DNA of 64,000 nucleotides. Origin: Acidovorax sp. 1608163. GTDB taxonomy: Bacteria > Pseudomonadota > Gammaproteobacteria > Burkholderiales > Burkholderiaceae_C. Below the pieces are notes generated by a model, which was not told where the DNA came from, did no database searches, and saw only the letters and a list, made by a program, of their open reading frames with translations. This document shows positions 54,953 to 64,000 of the stretch, piece after piece. Numbering within the stretch: the stretch's first letter is position 1; every line of letters starts with the position of its first letter. The stretch covers positions 1,739,001-1,803,000 of the forward strand of contig NZ_CP033069.1 of assembly GCF_003669015.1 (NCBI RefSeq), written 5' to 3'. The translations under genes were made by a program, and so were the position numbers.

Positions 54953-55525
54953 ATGCCAGCCAAGCCAGTCGCCGTTGCAAAAGCCAAGACGCAGCAAGCC
55001 CCCAAGACCCAGCGCAGGGCAGAGTCTGGCCCCATTGTTTCGTCGGCCCATCTGGTGTCGGCCCGCAGTGCCGAGATGAGCGAGTTTGAGTTTGGGCTGA
55101 TCGTCTCGGGCAATGCCTTTCACCGCTGGGTGGTGCATTGCATGGCGGCCGCTGGCCTCAAGGACCTGACGCCGCTGGATGTGTTGGTGCTGCACCACGT
55201 CACGCACCGCGCGCGCGACAAGCGTCTGGCAGACATCTGTTTCATCATGAATGTGGAAGACACGCACTTGGTGAATTACGCCCTCAAAAAGCTGCAAGGC
55301 CTGGGCGTGGTGGCCTCGCACAAAAGCGGCAAAGAAGTGACCTATGCTGCCACCGACCTGGGGCGATCGCATGTGCAGCGCTACCGCGATATCCGCGAGT
55401 CGTGCCTGATCGATGCGCTCAAGGCCGACGACGCACTGAACAAAGACATTGGGGAGCTGGCCCGATTGCTGCGTGTGCTCTCGGGCATGTACGACCAGGC
55501 CGCACGCTCGGCCGCGTCTTTGTGA
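54953..55525 (+). CDS. MarR-like winged-helix regulator
   Basis: A 190-residue protein with a basic N-terminal tail (KPVAVAKAKTQQAPKTQRRA) and a winged-helix domain (LTPLDVLVLHHVTHRARDKR, ICFIMNVEDTHLVNYALKKL, GVVASHKSGKEVTYAATDLG). This resembles the PF13463/MarR-like regulators found beside TRAP-oxoprolinase clusters. ATG 54953 follows GAGAGGG. It is divergent from dctP and precedes the second receptor, so it probably controls both. Effector is unknown. Confidence 0.85.
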   Translation: MPAKPVAVAKAKTQQAPKTQRRAESGPIVSSAHLVSARSAEMSEFEFGLIVSGNAFHRWVVHCMAAAGLKDLTPLDVLVLHHVTHRARDKRLADICFIMNVEDTHLVNYALKKLQGLGVVASHKSGKEVTYAATDLGRSHVQRYRDIRESCLIDALKADDALNKDIGELARLLRVLSGMYDQAARSAASL

Positions 55526-55580
55526 GATGGGGCCGAAGCGAGGCAGGTTCGATTTTGATTCGTTAATTGGGAGCTATGGG

Positions 55581-56585
55581 ATGCAACGACGTGAGATGCT
55601 GGGTACGGTGATGGGTGCCCTGGGGGCTGTGGGTGTGATGGGCGCGGGTGTGGGGGATGCGAGGGCTGCGACCCAGTGGAAGCTGGCCACGGGCTACAAG
55701 CCAGAGACGCTGCACACGCAGAACATTGAGCAGTTTGCGCGCGATGTGGAGAAAGCCACGGCAGGGGATTTGAAGATTGCGGTGCACCCCAACAACAGCC
55801 TGGTCAAGCTGCCAGAAATCCTGGGCGCCGTGCAGTCGGGCAAGGCCGAGGCGGGTGAGATGCTGATGTCGGCCATGGTCAAGGATGTGCCGTTGGCGGG
55901 GGCTGACTCGGTGCCTTTCATCGTGTCCTCCTACAAAGACGCCCATCGCCTGTGGCAGTACCAATCGCCCTTGCTTGAAAAGCACCTGATCGATGAAAAG
56001 GGCGTGGTGCCGCTGTATGCCGTGCCTTGGCCTCCACAGGGCCTTTTTACCGTGAAACCCGTGCGCACCAAGGCAGATTTTCAGGGCCTGAAAATGCGCA
56101 CCTACAACGCCACCACGGTGCGCATTGCCGAGCTGTTGGGGGCGCAGTCTGTGGACGTGGCCGCGCCCGACATCCCCAAGGCGCTGGCCTCTGGGCAGAT
56201 TGACTCCATGATCACCTCGTCGCTCACGGGCGTGGAAAGCCAGATCTGGACGCACACCAAGTACTACTACGAGCTCAACGCCTGGATTCCGAAGAACCTG
56301 GTATTTGTGCAGAAGAAGGCGTTGGACGCCCTGTCGCCCGCCACGCGCAAGGCCGTGCTGGAGGCCGCAAAGGCCGCCGAAGAGCGCGGCTGGGCCTTGA
56401 GCGAGGCGGCACTGCGGGCGTCGGTGAACGAGCTGCGCAGCCACGGTATGACGATTGACCGCATCTCGCCCGAGCTGAGCAAAGACATCAACCGCTTTGG
56501 TGAAAAATTTTCGCGCGAGTGGGTGCGCACCGTGGGCAACGACGCCACGCGTTTGTTTGTTCCCTTCTACACACAGGCACCTTGA
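55581..56585 (+). CDS. Second TRAP transporter periplasmic receptor
   Basis: A 334-residue DctP-like receptor with a Tat-like signal ([20 protein letters not shown]). The mature N-terminus [20 protein letters not shown] parallels the receptor at 53766-54773. The ligand-binding arginine lies in [20 protein letters not shown]. No membrane subunits follow, so it may share DctQM with the first receptor. It is two bases from the oxoprolinase gene and clearly co-transcribed with it. Confidence 0.92.
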   Translation: MQRREMLGTVMGALGAVGVMGAGVGDARAATQWKLATGYKPETLHTQNIEQFARDVEKATAGDLKIAVHPNNSLVKLPEILGAVQSGKAEAGEMLMSAMVKDVPLAGADSVPFIVSSYKDAHRLWQYQSPLLEKHLIDEKGVVPLYAVPWPPQGLFTVKPVRTKADFQGLKMRTYNATTVRIAELLGAQSVDVAAPDIPKALASGQIDSMITSSLTGVESQIWTHTKYYYELNAWIPKNLVFVQKKALDALSPATRKAVLEAAKAAEERGWALSEAALRASVNELRSHGMTIDRISPELSKDINRFGEKFSREWVRTVGNDATRLFVPFYTQAP

Positions 56586-56587
56586 GC

Positions 56588-59500
56588 ATGTCGTCTTCTG
56601 CACCCTTCATGCCTTTGCGCTGGCAGTTCTGGATCGACCGTGGCGGCACCTTCACCGACGTGGTGGGCCGACGCCCCAACCCGGATGGATCGTTCACGCT
56701 GGTCACGCACAAGCTGCTGTCCGAGAACCCCGAGCAATACAAGGACGCCGCTGTGGCGGGCATCCGCCACCTGCTGGGTTTGAAGCCCGGCGAGGCGGTG
56801 ACTCCCGAGCTGGTGGAGTGCGTGAAGATGGGCACCACGGTGGCCACCAACGCGCTGCTGGAGCGCAAGGGCGAGCCCACGCTGCTCATCACGACCAAGG
56901 GCTTCAAGGATGCGCTGCGCATCGCCTACCAGAACCGCCCGCGTTTGTTTGACCGGCGCATCGTGCTGCCCGAGCTGTTGTACGAGCGCGTGATCGAGGC
57001 GCAGGAGCGTGTGGGCGCGCAGGGCGAGGTGATCGAGCCGCTGGATGAAGACCACCTCAAGGAACGCCTGTGGGCCGCCTACGACGCGGGCCTGCGCAGC
57101 GCCGCCATCGTGTTCATGCACGGTTATCGCTACACCGCACACGAAGAGGCTGCGGCCCGCATTGCGCGCGCAGCGGGCTTTACGCAGGTGAGTGCATCGC
57201 ACGCTACCAGTCCCATGATGAAGCTGGTGAGCCGGGGCGACACCACGGTGGTGGATGCCTACCTCTCGCCCATCCTGCGCCGCTATGTGGACCAGGTGGC
57301 GAGCGAGATGCCGGGCGTGAAGCTGTTCTTCATGCAATCGTCGGGCGGCCTCACGGATGCGCAGGTGTTCCAGGGCAAGGACGCGATACTCTCGGGCCCT
57401 GCAGGCGGCATTGTCGGCATGGCACGCACAGCCGGTTTGGCAGGCCACGACAAGGTCATCGGCTTTGACATGGGCGGCACCAGCACCGATGTGAGCCACT
57501 ACGCGGGCGAGTTTGAGCGCGAGTTCGAGACCCAGGTGGCGGGCGTGCGCATGCGCGCGCCCATGATGAGCATCCACACCGTCGCGGCCGGTGGTGGCTC
57601 CATCCTCGGTTTTGACGGCGCGCGCTTCCGCGTGGGCCCCGAAAGCGCCGGTGCCAACCCCGGCCCTGTCAGCTACCGCCGGGGCGGCCCGCTGGCCGTG
57701 ACCGATGCGAACGTGATGGTGGGCAAGATCCAGCCCGCGCATTTCCCCCAGGTGTTTGGCCACGGCGCCAACGAGGCGCTGGACGGCGATGCCGTGGTGC
57801 AGAAATTTGATGCCCTCGCCACGCAGACTGGGCGCAAGGCCGAAGATGTAGCCCACGGCTTCATTCAGATCGCTGTGCAGCAAATGGCCAATGCCATCAA
57901 GAAGATCAGCGTGGCACGCGGCTACGACGTGACGCGCTACACGCTGCAGTGCTTTGGCGGCGCGGGCGGTCAGCATGCCTGCCTGGTGGCCGATGCTTTG
58001 GGCATGACGCGCGTGTTCGTGCACCCGCTGGCGGGGGTGCTCAGCGCCTACGGCATGGGTCTGGCGGACCAGAACGTGATCCGCGAACAGGCCGTGGAAA
58101 CCAAGCTCGTGCCCGAGGCGCTGGCAGGCATTGAAGCCACGCTGGAGCAACTGGCCACCACCGCCCGCACCGAGCTGGAGCGCCAGCAGACGGGCAGTGG
58201 CACGGCTGTGGTGCACCGGCGGGTGCATGTGCGGTATGAGGGCAGTGATTCGGCACTCATCGTGCCGCTGGGTTCCTTGGCCGAGATCACTGCAGCGTTT
58301 GAACAGGCGTACCGCCAGCGTTTCGCCTTTTTGATGCAAGGCAAGGGGCTGGTGGTGGAAGCCGTGTCGGTCGAGGCGGTGGTGCCCGGCGACGCACCGG
58401 TGGAGCCACGCCACACGCTGCAGCCCGCGCGCGAGGTGCCGCGCCGCAGCACCGTGCGCATGTACACCGGTGGCGTGGACGGCATGGCCGCATGGCACGA
58501 CGCCGCCCTGGTGGTGCGCGAGGATTTGCGCCCTGGCGACGTGATCCCCGGCCCCGCCATCATCGCCGAGAAGAACGCCACAACAATAGTCGAGCCCGGC
58601 TGGGAGGCCCAACTGACCGACCTGGACCACCTGCTGCTAACGCGCCGCGTGGCGCGCGCCGTGCAGCATGCCGTGGGCACCACGGTGGACCCAGTGCTGC
58701 TGGAGGTGTTCAACAACCTGTTCATGAACATTGCCGAGCAGATGGGGCTGCAGCTGCAGAACACGGCGTACTCGGTGAACATCAAGGAGCGCCTGGACTT
58801 CAGCTGCGCTCTGTTCGACACCGCGGGCAACCTGATCGCCAACGCACCGCACATGCCCGTGCACCTGGGCTCGATGGGGGAGAGCATCAAGACCGTGATC
58901 CGCGAGAACACCGGCAAGATGCAGCCGGGTGATGTGTACGTGCTCAACGATCCGTACCACGGTGGAACGCACCTGCCAGACATCACGGTGATCACGCCGG
59001 TCTACCTTGCCGACGAGGCCGCGCCCACGTTCTATGTGGGCAGCCGAGGGCACCATGCGGATGTGGGGGGAGTTACGCCGGGATCCATGCCTCCGTTCTC
59101 CACGCGCATCGAGGAAGAGGGCGTGCAGATCAACAACGTGAAGCTGGTCGAGCGCGGCGTGCTGCGCGAGGCGGAGATGATTGCGCTGCTGCAAAGCGGC
59201 GAGTACCCGAGCCGCAACCCACAGCAGAACATGGCCGACCTGCGCGCGCAGATCGCAGCGAATGAGAAGGGCCAGCAGGAGCTGCGCCGCATGGTGGGCG
59301 AGTTTGGCCTCGACGTCGTTCAGGCCTACATGCGCCATGTGCAGGACAACGCCGAAGAGTCCGTGCGCCGCGTCATCACGCGCCTGAAGGACGGCGCGTT
59401 CACGCTGCCGCTGGACAATGGTGCGCAGATCAGCGTGGCGGTGAAGGTGGATGCCAAGAGCCGTAGCGCCACCATCGACTTCACCGGCACCAGCCCGCAG

Positions 59501-60247
59501 CAGACGAACAACTTCAACGCGCCCACGGCGGTGTGCATGGCCGCGGTGCTGTATGTGTTCCGCACGCTGGTGGATGACGACATTCCGCTCAATGCGGGGT
59601 GTCTCAAGCCGCTCAACGTGATCATTCCGCCGGGCAGCATGCTCAACCCCAACCCGCCAGCCTCGGTGGTGGCGGGCAATGTGGAGACTTCGACCTGCAT
59701 CACCAATGCGCTGTATGGCGCCTTGGGCCTGATGGCGGCGGGGCAGTGCACCATGAACAACTTCACCTTTGGCAGCACGCGCTACCAGTACTACGAGACC
59801 ATCTCGGGCGGCAGCGGCGCGGGCGGCGTGTGGGATACCAATGGGCAGCTCACTGGCGGTTTTGCAGGCACCAGCGTCGTGCAATGCCACATGACCAACT
59901 CGCGCCTGACGGACCCCGAGGTGCTGGAGTTCCGCTTCCCGGTGCGGCTGGAGGGCTACGAGATCCGCAAGGGATCTGGCGGTGCCGGGCAGTACAAGGG
60001 CGGCGATGGCGGCATTCGCCGGGTGCGCTTTCTGGAACCGATGACGGCCAGCATTCTGTCCAACGGCCGCCACCATGGCGCGTTTGGCATGGCGGGCGGC
60101 CAGCCGGGGGCGGTGGGCATCAACCGGGTGGTGCGCAGCGATGGCCGGGTGGAGCTGCTCGACCACATTGGCCAGGTGCAGATGCAGCCGGGCGATGTGT
60201 TTGAAGTCCACACGCCGGGTGGCGGCGGCTTTGGCACGCCTCGGTGA
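56588..60247 (+). CDS. 5-oxoprolinase/hydantoinase, fused A and B domains
   Basis: A 1219-residue ATP-dependent enzyme with HyuA and HyuB parts fused, as in eukaryotic-type 5-oxoprolinase. The A part opens with [17 protein letters not shown] and holds [26 protein letters not shown] and [11 protein letters not shown]. The B part (from about residue 700) has [40 protein letters not shown] and [14 protein letters not shown]. It likely hydrolyses 5-oxo-L-proline to glutamate, or a related hydantoin. The TRAP receptors beside it would supply the substrate. Confidence 0.92.
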   Translation: MSSSAPFMPLRWQFWIDRGGTFTDVVGRRPNPDGSFTLVTHKLLSENPEQYKDAAVAGIRHLLGLKPGEAVTPELVECVKMGTTVATNALLERKGEPTLLITTKGFKDALRIAYQNRPRLFDRRIVLPELLYERVIEAQERVGAQGEVIEPLDEDHLKERLWAAYDAGLRSAAIVFMHGYRYTAHEEAAARIARAAGFTQVSASHATSPMMKLVSRGDTTVVDAYLSPILRRYVDQVASEMPGVKLFFMQSSGGLTDAQVFQGKDAILSGPAGGIVGMARTAGLAGHDKVIGFDMGGTSTDVSHYAGEFEREFETQVAGVRMRAPMMSIHTVAAGGGSILGFDGARFRVGPESAGANPGPVSYRRGGPLAVTDANVMVGKIQPAHFPQVFGHGANEALDGDAVVQKFDALATQTGRKAEDVAHGFIQIAVQQMANAIKKISVARGYDVTRYTLQCFGGAGGQHACLVADALGMTRVFVHPLAGVLSAYGMGLADQNVIREQAVETKLVPEALAGIEATLEQLATTARTELERQQTGSGTAVVHRRVHVRYEGSDSALIVPLGSLAEITAAFEQAYRQRFAFLMQGKGLVVEAVSVEAVVPGDAPVEPRHTLQPAREVPRRSTVRMYTGGVDGMAAWHDAALVVREDLRPGDVIPGPAIIAEKNATTIVEPGWEAQLTDLDHLLLTRRVARAVQHAVGTTVDPVLLEVFNNLFMNIAEQMGLQLQNTAYSVNIKERLDFSCALFDTAGNLIANAPHMPVHLGSMGESIKTVIRENTGKMQPGDVYVLNDPYHGGTHLPDITVITPVYLADEAAPTFYVGSRGHHADVGGVTPGSMPPFSTRIEEEGVQINNVKLVERGVLREAEMIALLQSGEYPSRNPQQNMADLRAQIAANEKGQQELRRMVGEFGLDVVQAYMRHVQDNAEESVRRVITRLKDGAFTLPLDNGAQISVAVKVDAKSRSATIDFTGTSPQQTNNFNAPTAVCMAAVLYVFRTLVDDDIPLNAGCLKPLNVIIPPGSMLNPNPPASVVAGNVETSTCITNALYGALGLMAAGQCTMNNFTFGSTRYQYYETISGGSGAGGVWDTNGQLTGGFAGTSVVQCHMTNSRLTDPEVLEFRFPVRLEGYEIRKGSGGAGQYKGGDGGIRRVRFLEPMTASILSNGRHHGAFGMAGGQPGAVGINRVVRSDGRVELLDHIGQVQMQPGDVFEVHTPGGGGFGTPR

Positions 60248-60372
60248 TTTTGGAGCGGCTCACACAACGCCCCTGGCGTCGTTGTCCCGTCTGGTCGTAC
60301 CCTTGTACTGCCTGCGACGGAACGCCTAGCCAGGGCCGCTTCGCTGAGTTGTATTAGCCGCTCTTGATGAAA

Positions 60373-60426
60373 ATGGCCGCTAGCGCTTTCCAATAAAGCG
60401 CTAGCAGCTATTGAATTGATAGCAAT
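60373..60426 (-). repeat. Two-hairpin dispersed repeat, copy 10
   Basis: CCGCTAGCGCTTTCCAATAA then AGCGCTAGCAGCTATTGAAT and TGATAGCA. It lies in the 197-base gap between the convergent oxoprolinase and Mrp operons and may act as their terminator; nothing else is seen in that gap. Confidence 0.85.
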
Positions 60427-60444
60427 TGCCAGAGGGCCTCGGCC

Positions 60445-60812
<368 letters not shown>

Positions 60813-60816
<4 letters not shown>

Positions 60817-61091
60817 TCGATCACCTCGCCGCGCAGCAGAAACTTGGCCATGGCCATGGCGCCCACAAAGCTCAGCACCGCCAGCAGCAGGGCGGCCTCA
60901 AAGTAGTTTTTGCTGCTGTAGTGCAAGCCCAGCACCAGCATCAGCAGCATGCCGTTCAGCGCCATGCAATCGAGCGCCAGCACCCGGTCTTGCGCCGAGG
61001 GGCCTTTGAGCACGCGGGCCAGTGCGCAGCCCATGGCCAGCACCAGCATGATGAGGGCCACTGGCAGGGCCCATTGCAGCACGGGGTTCAT
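60813..61091 (-). CDS. mnhF: Mrp/Pha cation antiporter subunit F
   Basis: A 92-residue subunit with three helices. CALARVLKGPSAQDRVLALD carries the family motif (GPxxxDRVxALD). Overlaps mnhE and mnhG by four bases each. Confidence 0.92.
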
Positions 61092-61588
61092 TCAAAAATC
61101 TCCATCAGGGGGCGTTCGTAGCGCTGTTGGATGTGGGCGGTGATGGCAGCGGCGTCGTCCAGCTCCAGCACATGCAGCAGCAGGGCACTGCGGTCCAGCG
61201 CCAGCTCGGCCCAGGCGGTGCCAGGGGTGATGCACACGATCATGGCCAGGGCGGCCAGGGCGTTGGGGTCGCGCAGCTCCAGTGGAATGCGCACAAACCC
61301 GGCCGGGTGGCGACGCCGCCCGGGCGCCAGCAGCAGTCGGGCGACGGCCAGGTTGGATTGCACGGTGTCGGCCATCACCGTGAGCATGAGCCGCAGCACG
61401 GCCCCAGGGCGGCGAATGCGCACGGGCGTGGGCCGCAGGCCTGCGGTAAGCACCGGGATGGCCAGCGCCAGCAGGCCGCCCAGCAACACATGCCCGGCGC
61501 TGAGCGAGCGGTTGAGCAGCAACCACATGCCCAGCAGCGCCAGGGACAGCAGCGGGGCGGGGAGCAGTTTGTGGAGCCAGTGCTTCAT
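61088..61588 (-). CDS. mnhE: Mrp/Pha cation antiporter subunit E
   Basis: A 166-residue subunit: two N-terminal helices (LLPAPLLSLALLGMWLLLNR) and a cytoplasmic domain with MIVCITPGTAWAEL, the conserved ITPGT motif, then LLLHVLELDD. ATG 61588 overlaps the mnhD stop; a much longer upstream frame is only a shadow of mnhD. Confidence 0.92.
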   Translation of the reverse strand: MKHWLHKLLPAPLLSLALLGMWLLLNRSLSAGHVLLGGLLALAIPVLTAGLRPTPVRIRRPGAVLRLMLTVMADTVQSNLAVARLLLAPGRRRHPAGFVRIPLELRDPNALAALAMIVCITPGTAWAELALDRSALLLHVLELDDAAAITAHIQQRYERPLMEIFE

Positions 61589-63333
61589 GGCTGGGCCCCT
61601 GGCACTGAACCTTGGCGCCCAGCGCTGGCCGGTGCGGCTTTTTGGGCAGGGGCCGGGTTGGGCTTGGGCTGGGCCGACATGACAGCCTGGATGTAGCCCG
61701 CAGGGGTGTGCAGGGCGTCGGCCGTGGCCTGGGTGTAGCGCAGCACGGCACCCGCCTGCCAGGCCAGTGCACCGCACACCACCAGCAGCGCGGCCACGGG
61801 CAGGCCCTCCAGCACCAGCAGCTTGGGGGCGGCGCGGTCATGGGCGGCCCAGAAATGCAAGATGCCGACCCGCGTCAGCGCCACCAGCGCCAGCAGGCCC
61901 GAGCCCACCATCAACGCCACGATGACCCAGGTCAGTGCCCCCGCCGTTGTGGGCAGGTCTGCGCCCAGCCCTAGGGGGTTCAGCAGCGCATGGATCATGG
62001 CGAATTTGCCCACAAAGCCGGGCAGGGGCGGCAGGCCCGCGATGACGAGCGTGCAGGCGATGAACGCCAGCCCCAAGAATGCGGCCGCTGCCGGAATCAC
62101 CTCGCCGATCAACGCTTCTTCCTTGTCGTCCAGGTTCAGCCCCTCACTGGGCACAAGGTCGGCCGAGAGGAAGGGGGCATCGTCCGTGCGCTCGTAGGGG
62201 GCGAGGCTGTAGCCGTCGTTGCGCCAACGGTCGATCAGGTCGGTCAACAGGAACAGGGCACTCACGGCCAGGGTGGAGCTGAGCAGGTAGTACAACAAGC
62301 CGCCGGTGAGCGGGCTTTGGCCCAGGCCCACCGCCGCCAGCAGCGTGCCCGATGACACGATGGCGCTGAAGCCCGCCAGGTGCCCCAGGCGCTGTGAGCC
62401 CAGCATGCCGATGGCGCCAAACACCAGCGTGACCATGCCGCCGCCCACCAGCCAGGCGCTGCCAAACTGGGCCGAGGCCCCAGCGTCCGGGCTGAACAGC
62501 AGGGTCCACAGCCGCAAGATCACGTACACCCCCACTTTGGTCATGAGCGCAAACAGAGCGCCCACCGGGGCCGTGGCGGCACTGTAGGCGGGTACCAGCC
62601 AGAAGTTGAGCGGCCACACGGCGGCTTTGATGAGAAAGGCCACGCCCAGGATGGCGCAGGCCGCGTGCAGCAGACCGCGGTCGCTATCGGCCACACCGGC
62701 CATGCTGCGCGCCAGGTCGGCCATGTTGAGCGTGCCGGTGATGCCGTAGAGCATGGACACGCCAATCAGGAACAGCGATGACGCGGCCAGGTTGATGGCG
62801 ATGTAGTGCAGGCCGGAGGCCACGCGCGGGCGCCCCGAGCCATGCAGCAGAAGCCCGTAGGAGGCGGCCAGCATGATCTCGAAGAACACAAACAGGTTGA
62901 ACAGATCGGCCGTGAGGAAGGCCCCGGCTAGCCCCATGAGCTGGAACTGAAACAGCGGGTGAAAGTGCACCCCGGCCCGGTGCCAGCGGGCACTGGCGTA
63001 CAGCGCCGCAGCCAGGCCCACGGTGCTGCACAGCACCAGCATCATGGCCGAGAGCCTGTCGAGCGCCAGCACGATGCCAAAGGGCGCGGGCCAGTTGCCG
63101 GGCAGGTAGATGCCCAGGGTGCCTGGCATGCCGGGCTGCTTGGCTTGTGACAGCAGCAAGATGGCAATCACCAGCCCCAGCAGGGTGGATCCCACGTTCA
63201 ACAGGATCTTGGTGCGCTGCTGCTCTTCGCGCAGCAGCAGCATGAGCCCGGCGGTGAGCAGGGGCAGCACGATGGGGGCGAGGATGAGGTGCGGCATCCA
63301 CTGCGCCGCCACCCAGGTGGTGATGGCGTTCAT
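61585..63333 (-). CDS. mnhD: Mrp/Pha cation antiporter subunit D
   Basis: A 582-residue proton-channel subunit homologous to NuoM/NuoN, with about fourteen helices. DLFNLFVFFEIMLAASYGLL bears the conserved membrane glutamate, and FLIKAAVWPLNFWLVPAYSA bears the conserved lysine. The C-terminal tail (about 545-582) is rich in A, P and Q and longer than usual. Overlaps mnhC and mnhE by four bases. Confidence 0.94.
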   Translation of the reverse strand: MNAITTWVAAQWMPHLILAPIVLPLLTAGLMLLLREEQQRTKILLNVGSTLLGLVIAILLLSQAKQPGMPGTLGIYLPGNWPAPFGIVLALDRLSAMMLVLCSTVGLAAALYASARWHRAGVHFHPLFQFQLMGLAGAFLTADLFNLFVFFEIMLAASYGLLLHGSGRPRVASGLHYIAINLAASSLFLIGVSMLYGITGTLNMADLARSMAGVADSDRGLLHAACAILGVAFLIKAAVWPLNFWLVPAYSAATAPVGALFALMTKVGVYVILRLWTLLFSPDAGASAQFGSAWLVGGGMVTLVFGAIGMLGSQRLGHLAGFSAIVSSGTLLAAVGLGQSPLTGGLLYYLLSSTLAVSALFLLTDLIDRWRNDGYSLAPYERTDDAPFLSADLVPSEGLNLDDKEEALIGEVIPAAAAFLGLAFIACTLVIAGLPPLPGFVGKFAMIHALLNPLGLGADLPTTAGALTWVIVALMVGSGLLALVALTRVGILHFWAAHDRAAPKLLVLEGLPVAALLVVCGALAWQAGAVLRYTQATADALHTPAGYIQAVMSAQPKPNPAPAQKAAPASAGRQGSVPGAQP

Positions 63334-63716
63334 GGCAGCTCCTGGTGCGAGTCTTGCCAGTCAGGCGCATCCTTGGCGTGGGCGCCGTCCACATGGTCGG
63401 TGCCTGCCATGCCGCGCGATGCCAGCAGCACCACCAGGAACAGCGCCGTCATGGCAAAGCCGATGACGATGGCGGTGAGGGTGAGCGCCTGGGGCATGGG
63501 GTCGGCATAGTGGGCCAGGTCTTGTGGCAGGCCGGGTTGCAGCACGGGTTCCTTGTCGATCGACAGGCCCAGGCGGCCCATGCTGAAGATGAACAGATTG
63601 ACGGCATACGACAGCAGCGACAGGCCCATGATGACCTGGAAGGTGCGCGGGCGCAGCAGCAGCCACACGCCTGAGCCGGTGAGCACGCCGATGGCCAAGG
63701 CCAGAACCATTTCCAT
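63330..63716 (-). CDS. mnhC: Mrp/Pha cation antiporter subunit C
   Basis: A 128-residue NuoK-like subunit with three helices (GVWLLLRPRTFQVIMGLSLL, ALTLTAIVIGFAMTALFLVV). The intervening DPMPQALTLTAIVI segment is the family signature. Its start overlaps the upstream stop as TGATG. Confidence 0.93.
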   Translation of the reverse strand: MEMVLALAIGVLTGSGVWLLLRPRTFQVIMGLSLLSYAVNLFIFSMGRLGLSIDKEPVLQPGLPQDLAHYADPMPQALTLTAIVIGFAMTALFLVVLLASRGMAGTDHVDGAHAKDAPDWQDSHQELP

Positions 63717-64000
63717 CAGCGGTCTCCTTGGTGGGTTGTGGGGGATGGGGTGGGGGGCTGCGCAGCATCGTCGTCGGCTGCGCGGGCATGAAAGCGGTGG
63801 CTGCGCACCGACTGGTGGGCAATGGCCGTGAGGATCAGCAAGGTGGAGCCAACGACCAGGGTGAACACGCCGATGTCGAAAAACAGGGCGCTGGCGATGT
63901 GCAGCTCACCCACCATCGGCAGGTGCAAATGCGCTGTGTGGCTGGTGAGGAAGGGGTAGCCAAACCACAGCGAACCCAGGCCGGTGGCCAGCGCGGCCAG
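63716..64000 (-). CDS. Mrp/Pha antiporter subunit A/B fusion, C-terminal part (partial)
   Basis: The last 94 residues of a protein that continues beyond the window. HLPMVGELHIASALFFDIGV followed by FTLVVGSTLLILTAIAHQ is the MrpB-type end of the fused PhaAB subunit found in proteobacteria. A hydrophilic tail (RAADDDAAQPPTPSPTTHQG) closes it. The large NuoL-like A domain must lie further right on the minus strand. Confidence 0.85.
   Translation of the reverse strand: MAALATGLGSLWFGYPFLTSHTAHLHLPMVGELHIASALFFDIGVFTLVVGSTLLILTAIAHQSVRSHRFHARAADDDAAQPPTPSPTTHQGDR

Overview
The window is GC-rich chromosomal DNA from a betaproteobacterium, most likely family Comamonadaceae (Acidovorax-like). Pointers to this are the cbb3 oxidase/FNR gene order, Bug/TctC-type and TRAP-type solute receptors, a fused Mrp antiporter operon, a 6S RNA gene beside zapA, and a dispersed two-hairpin repeat (about ten copies here) that I associate with this family. 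The taxon is inference; no rRNA or tRNA gene was seen.

Layout. 1-5.4 kb: end of ilvD, a heme-ligand-less bacterioferritin, and a FecI/FecR/TonB-receptor cell-surface signalling unit with a Fur-like box. 5.5-8.1 kb: lgt, an unknown membrane protein, and a probable integron relic (attI-like site, one cassette-like gene, attC-like hairpin, no integrase). 8.6-14.9 kb: malonate use (GntR regulator, malonyl-CoA decarboxylase, Bug receptor, enoyl-CoA hydratase-like protein, malonyl-CoA synthetase). 14.9-16.6 kb: a small block of unknown genes. 16.7-23.8 kb: LysR regulator divergent from an amidohydrolase plus a complete branched-chain amino acid type ABC transporter. 23.9-35.6 kb: microaerobic respiration: UspA, ccoI (frameshifted), ccoS, ccoNOQP, ccoG, ccoH, a small membrane protein, fnr, hemN (frameshifted) and a TauE/SafE-like protein, with three FNR/Anr-type boxes. 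36-39.8 kb: c-di-GMP enzymes (HD-GYP; PAS-GGDEF-EAL, frameshifted). 39.8-41.7 kb: TauE exporter, 6S RNA, zapA and a zapB-like gene. 41.8-50.2 kb: cobalamin riboswitch followed by btuB-cobB-cobU-btuF-btuC-btuD-cobO-bluB. 50.3-51.6 kb: LOG-family protein and fluoride exporter crcB. 51.7-60.2 kb: TRAP transporter, MarR-like regulator, second TRAP receptor and a fused 5-oxoprolinase/hydantoinase. 60.4-64 kb: Mrp/Pha cation/proton antiporter operon on the minus strand, cut by the window end.

How the parts work together. The cbb3 block is a coherent low-oxygen module: FNR-type boxes stand before ccoN, between uspA and ccoI, and between fnr and hemN. The cobalamin block couples B12 uptake (BtuB, BtuFCD) with corrinoid amidation, adenosylation and lower-ligand synthesis under one riboswitch. 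The TRAP/oxoprolinase and malonate blocks each look like a self-contained uptake-and-catabolism unit with its own regulator.

Three genes (ccoI, hemN, the GGDEF-EAL gene) are each broken by what looks like one missing G in or beside a G run. That pattern suggests sequencing undercalls as much as real mutation and should be settled first. The most novel-looking items are the integron relic and the repeat copies lying inside coding sequences.
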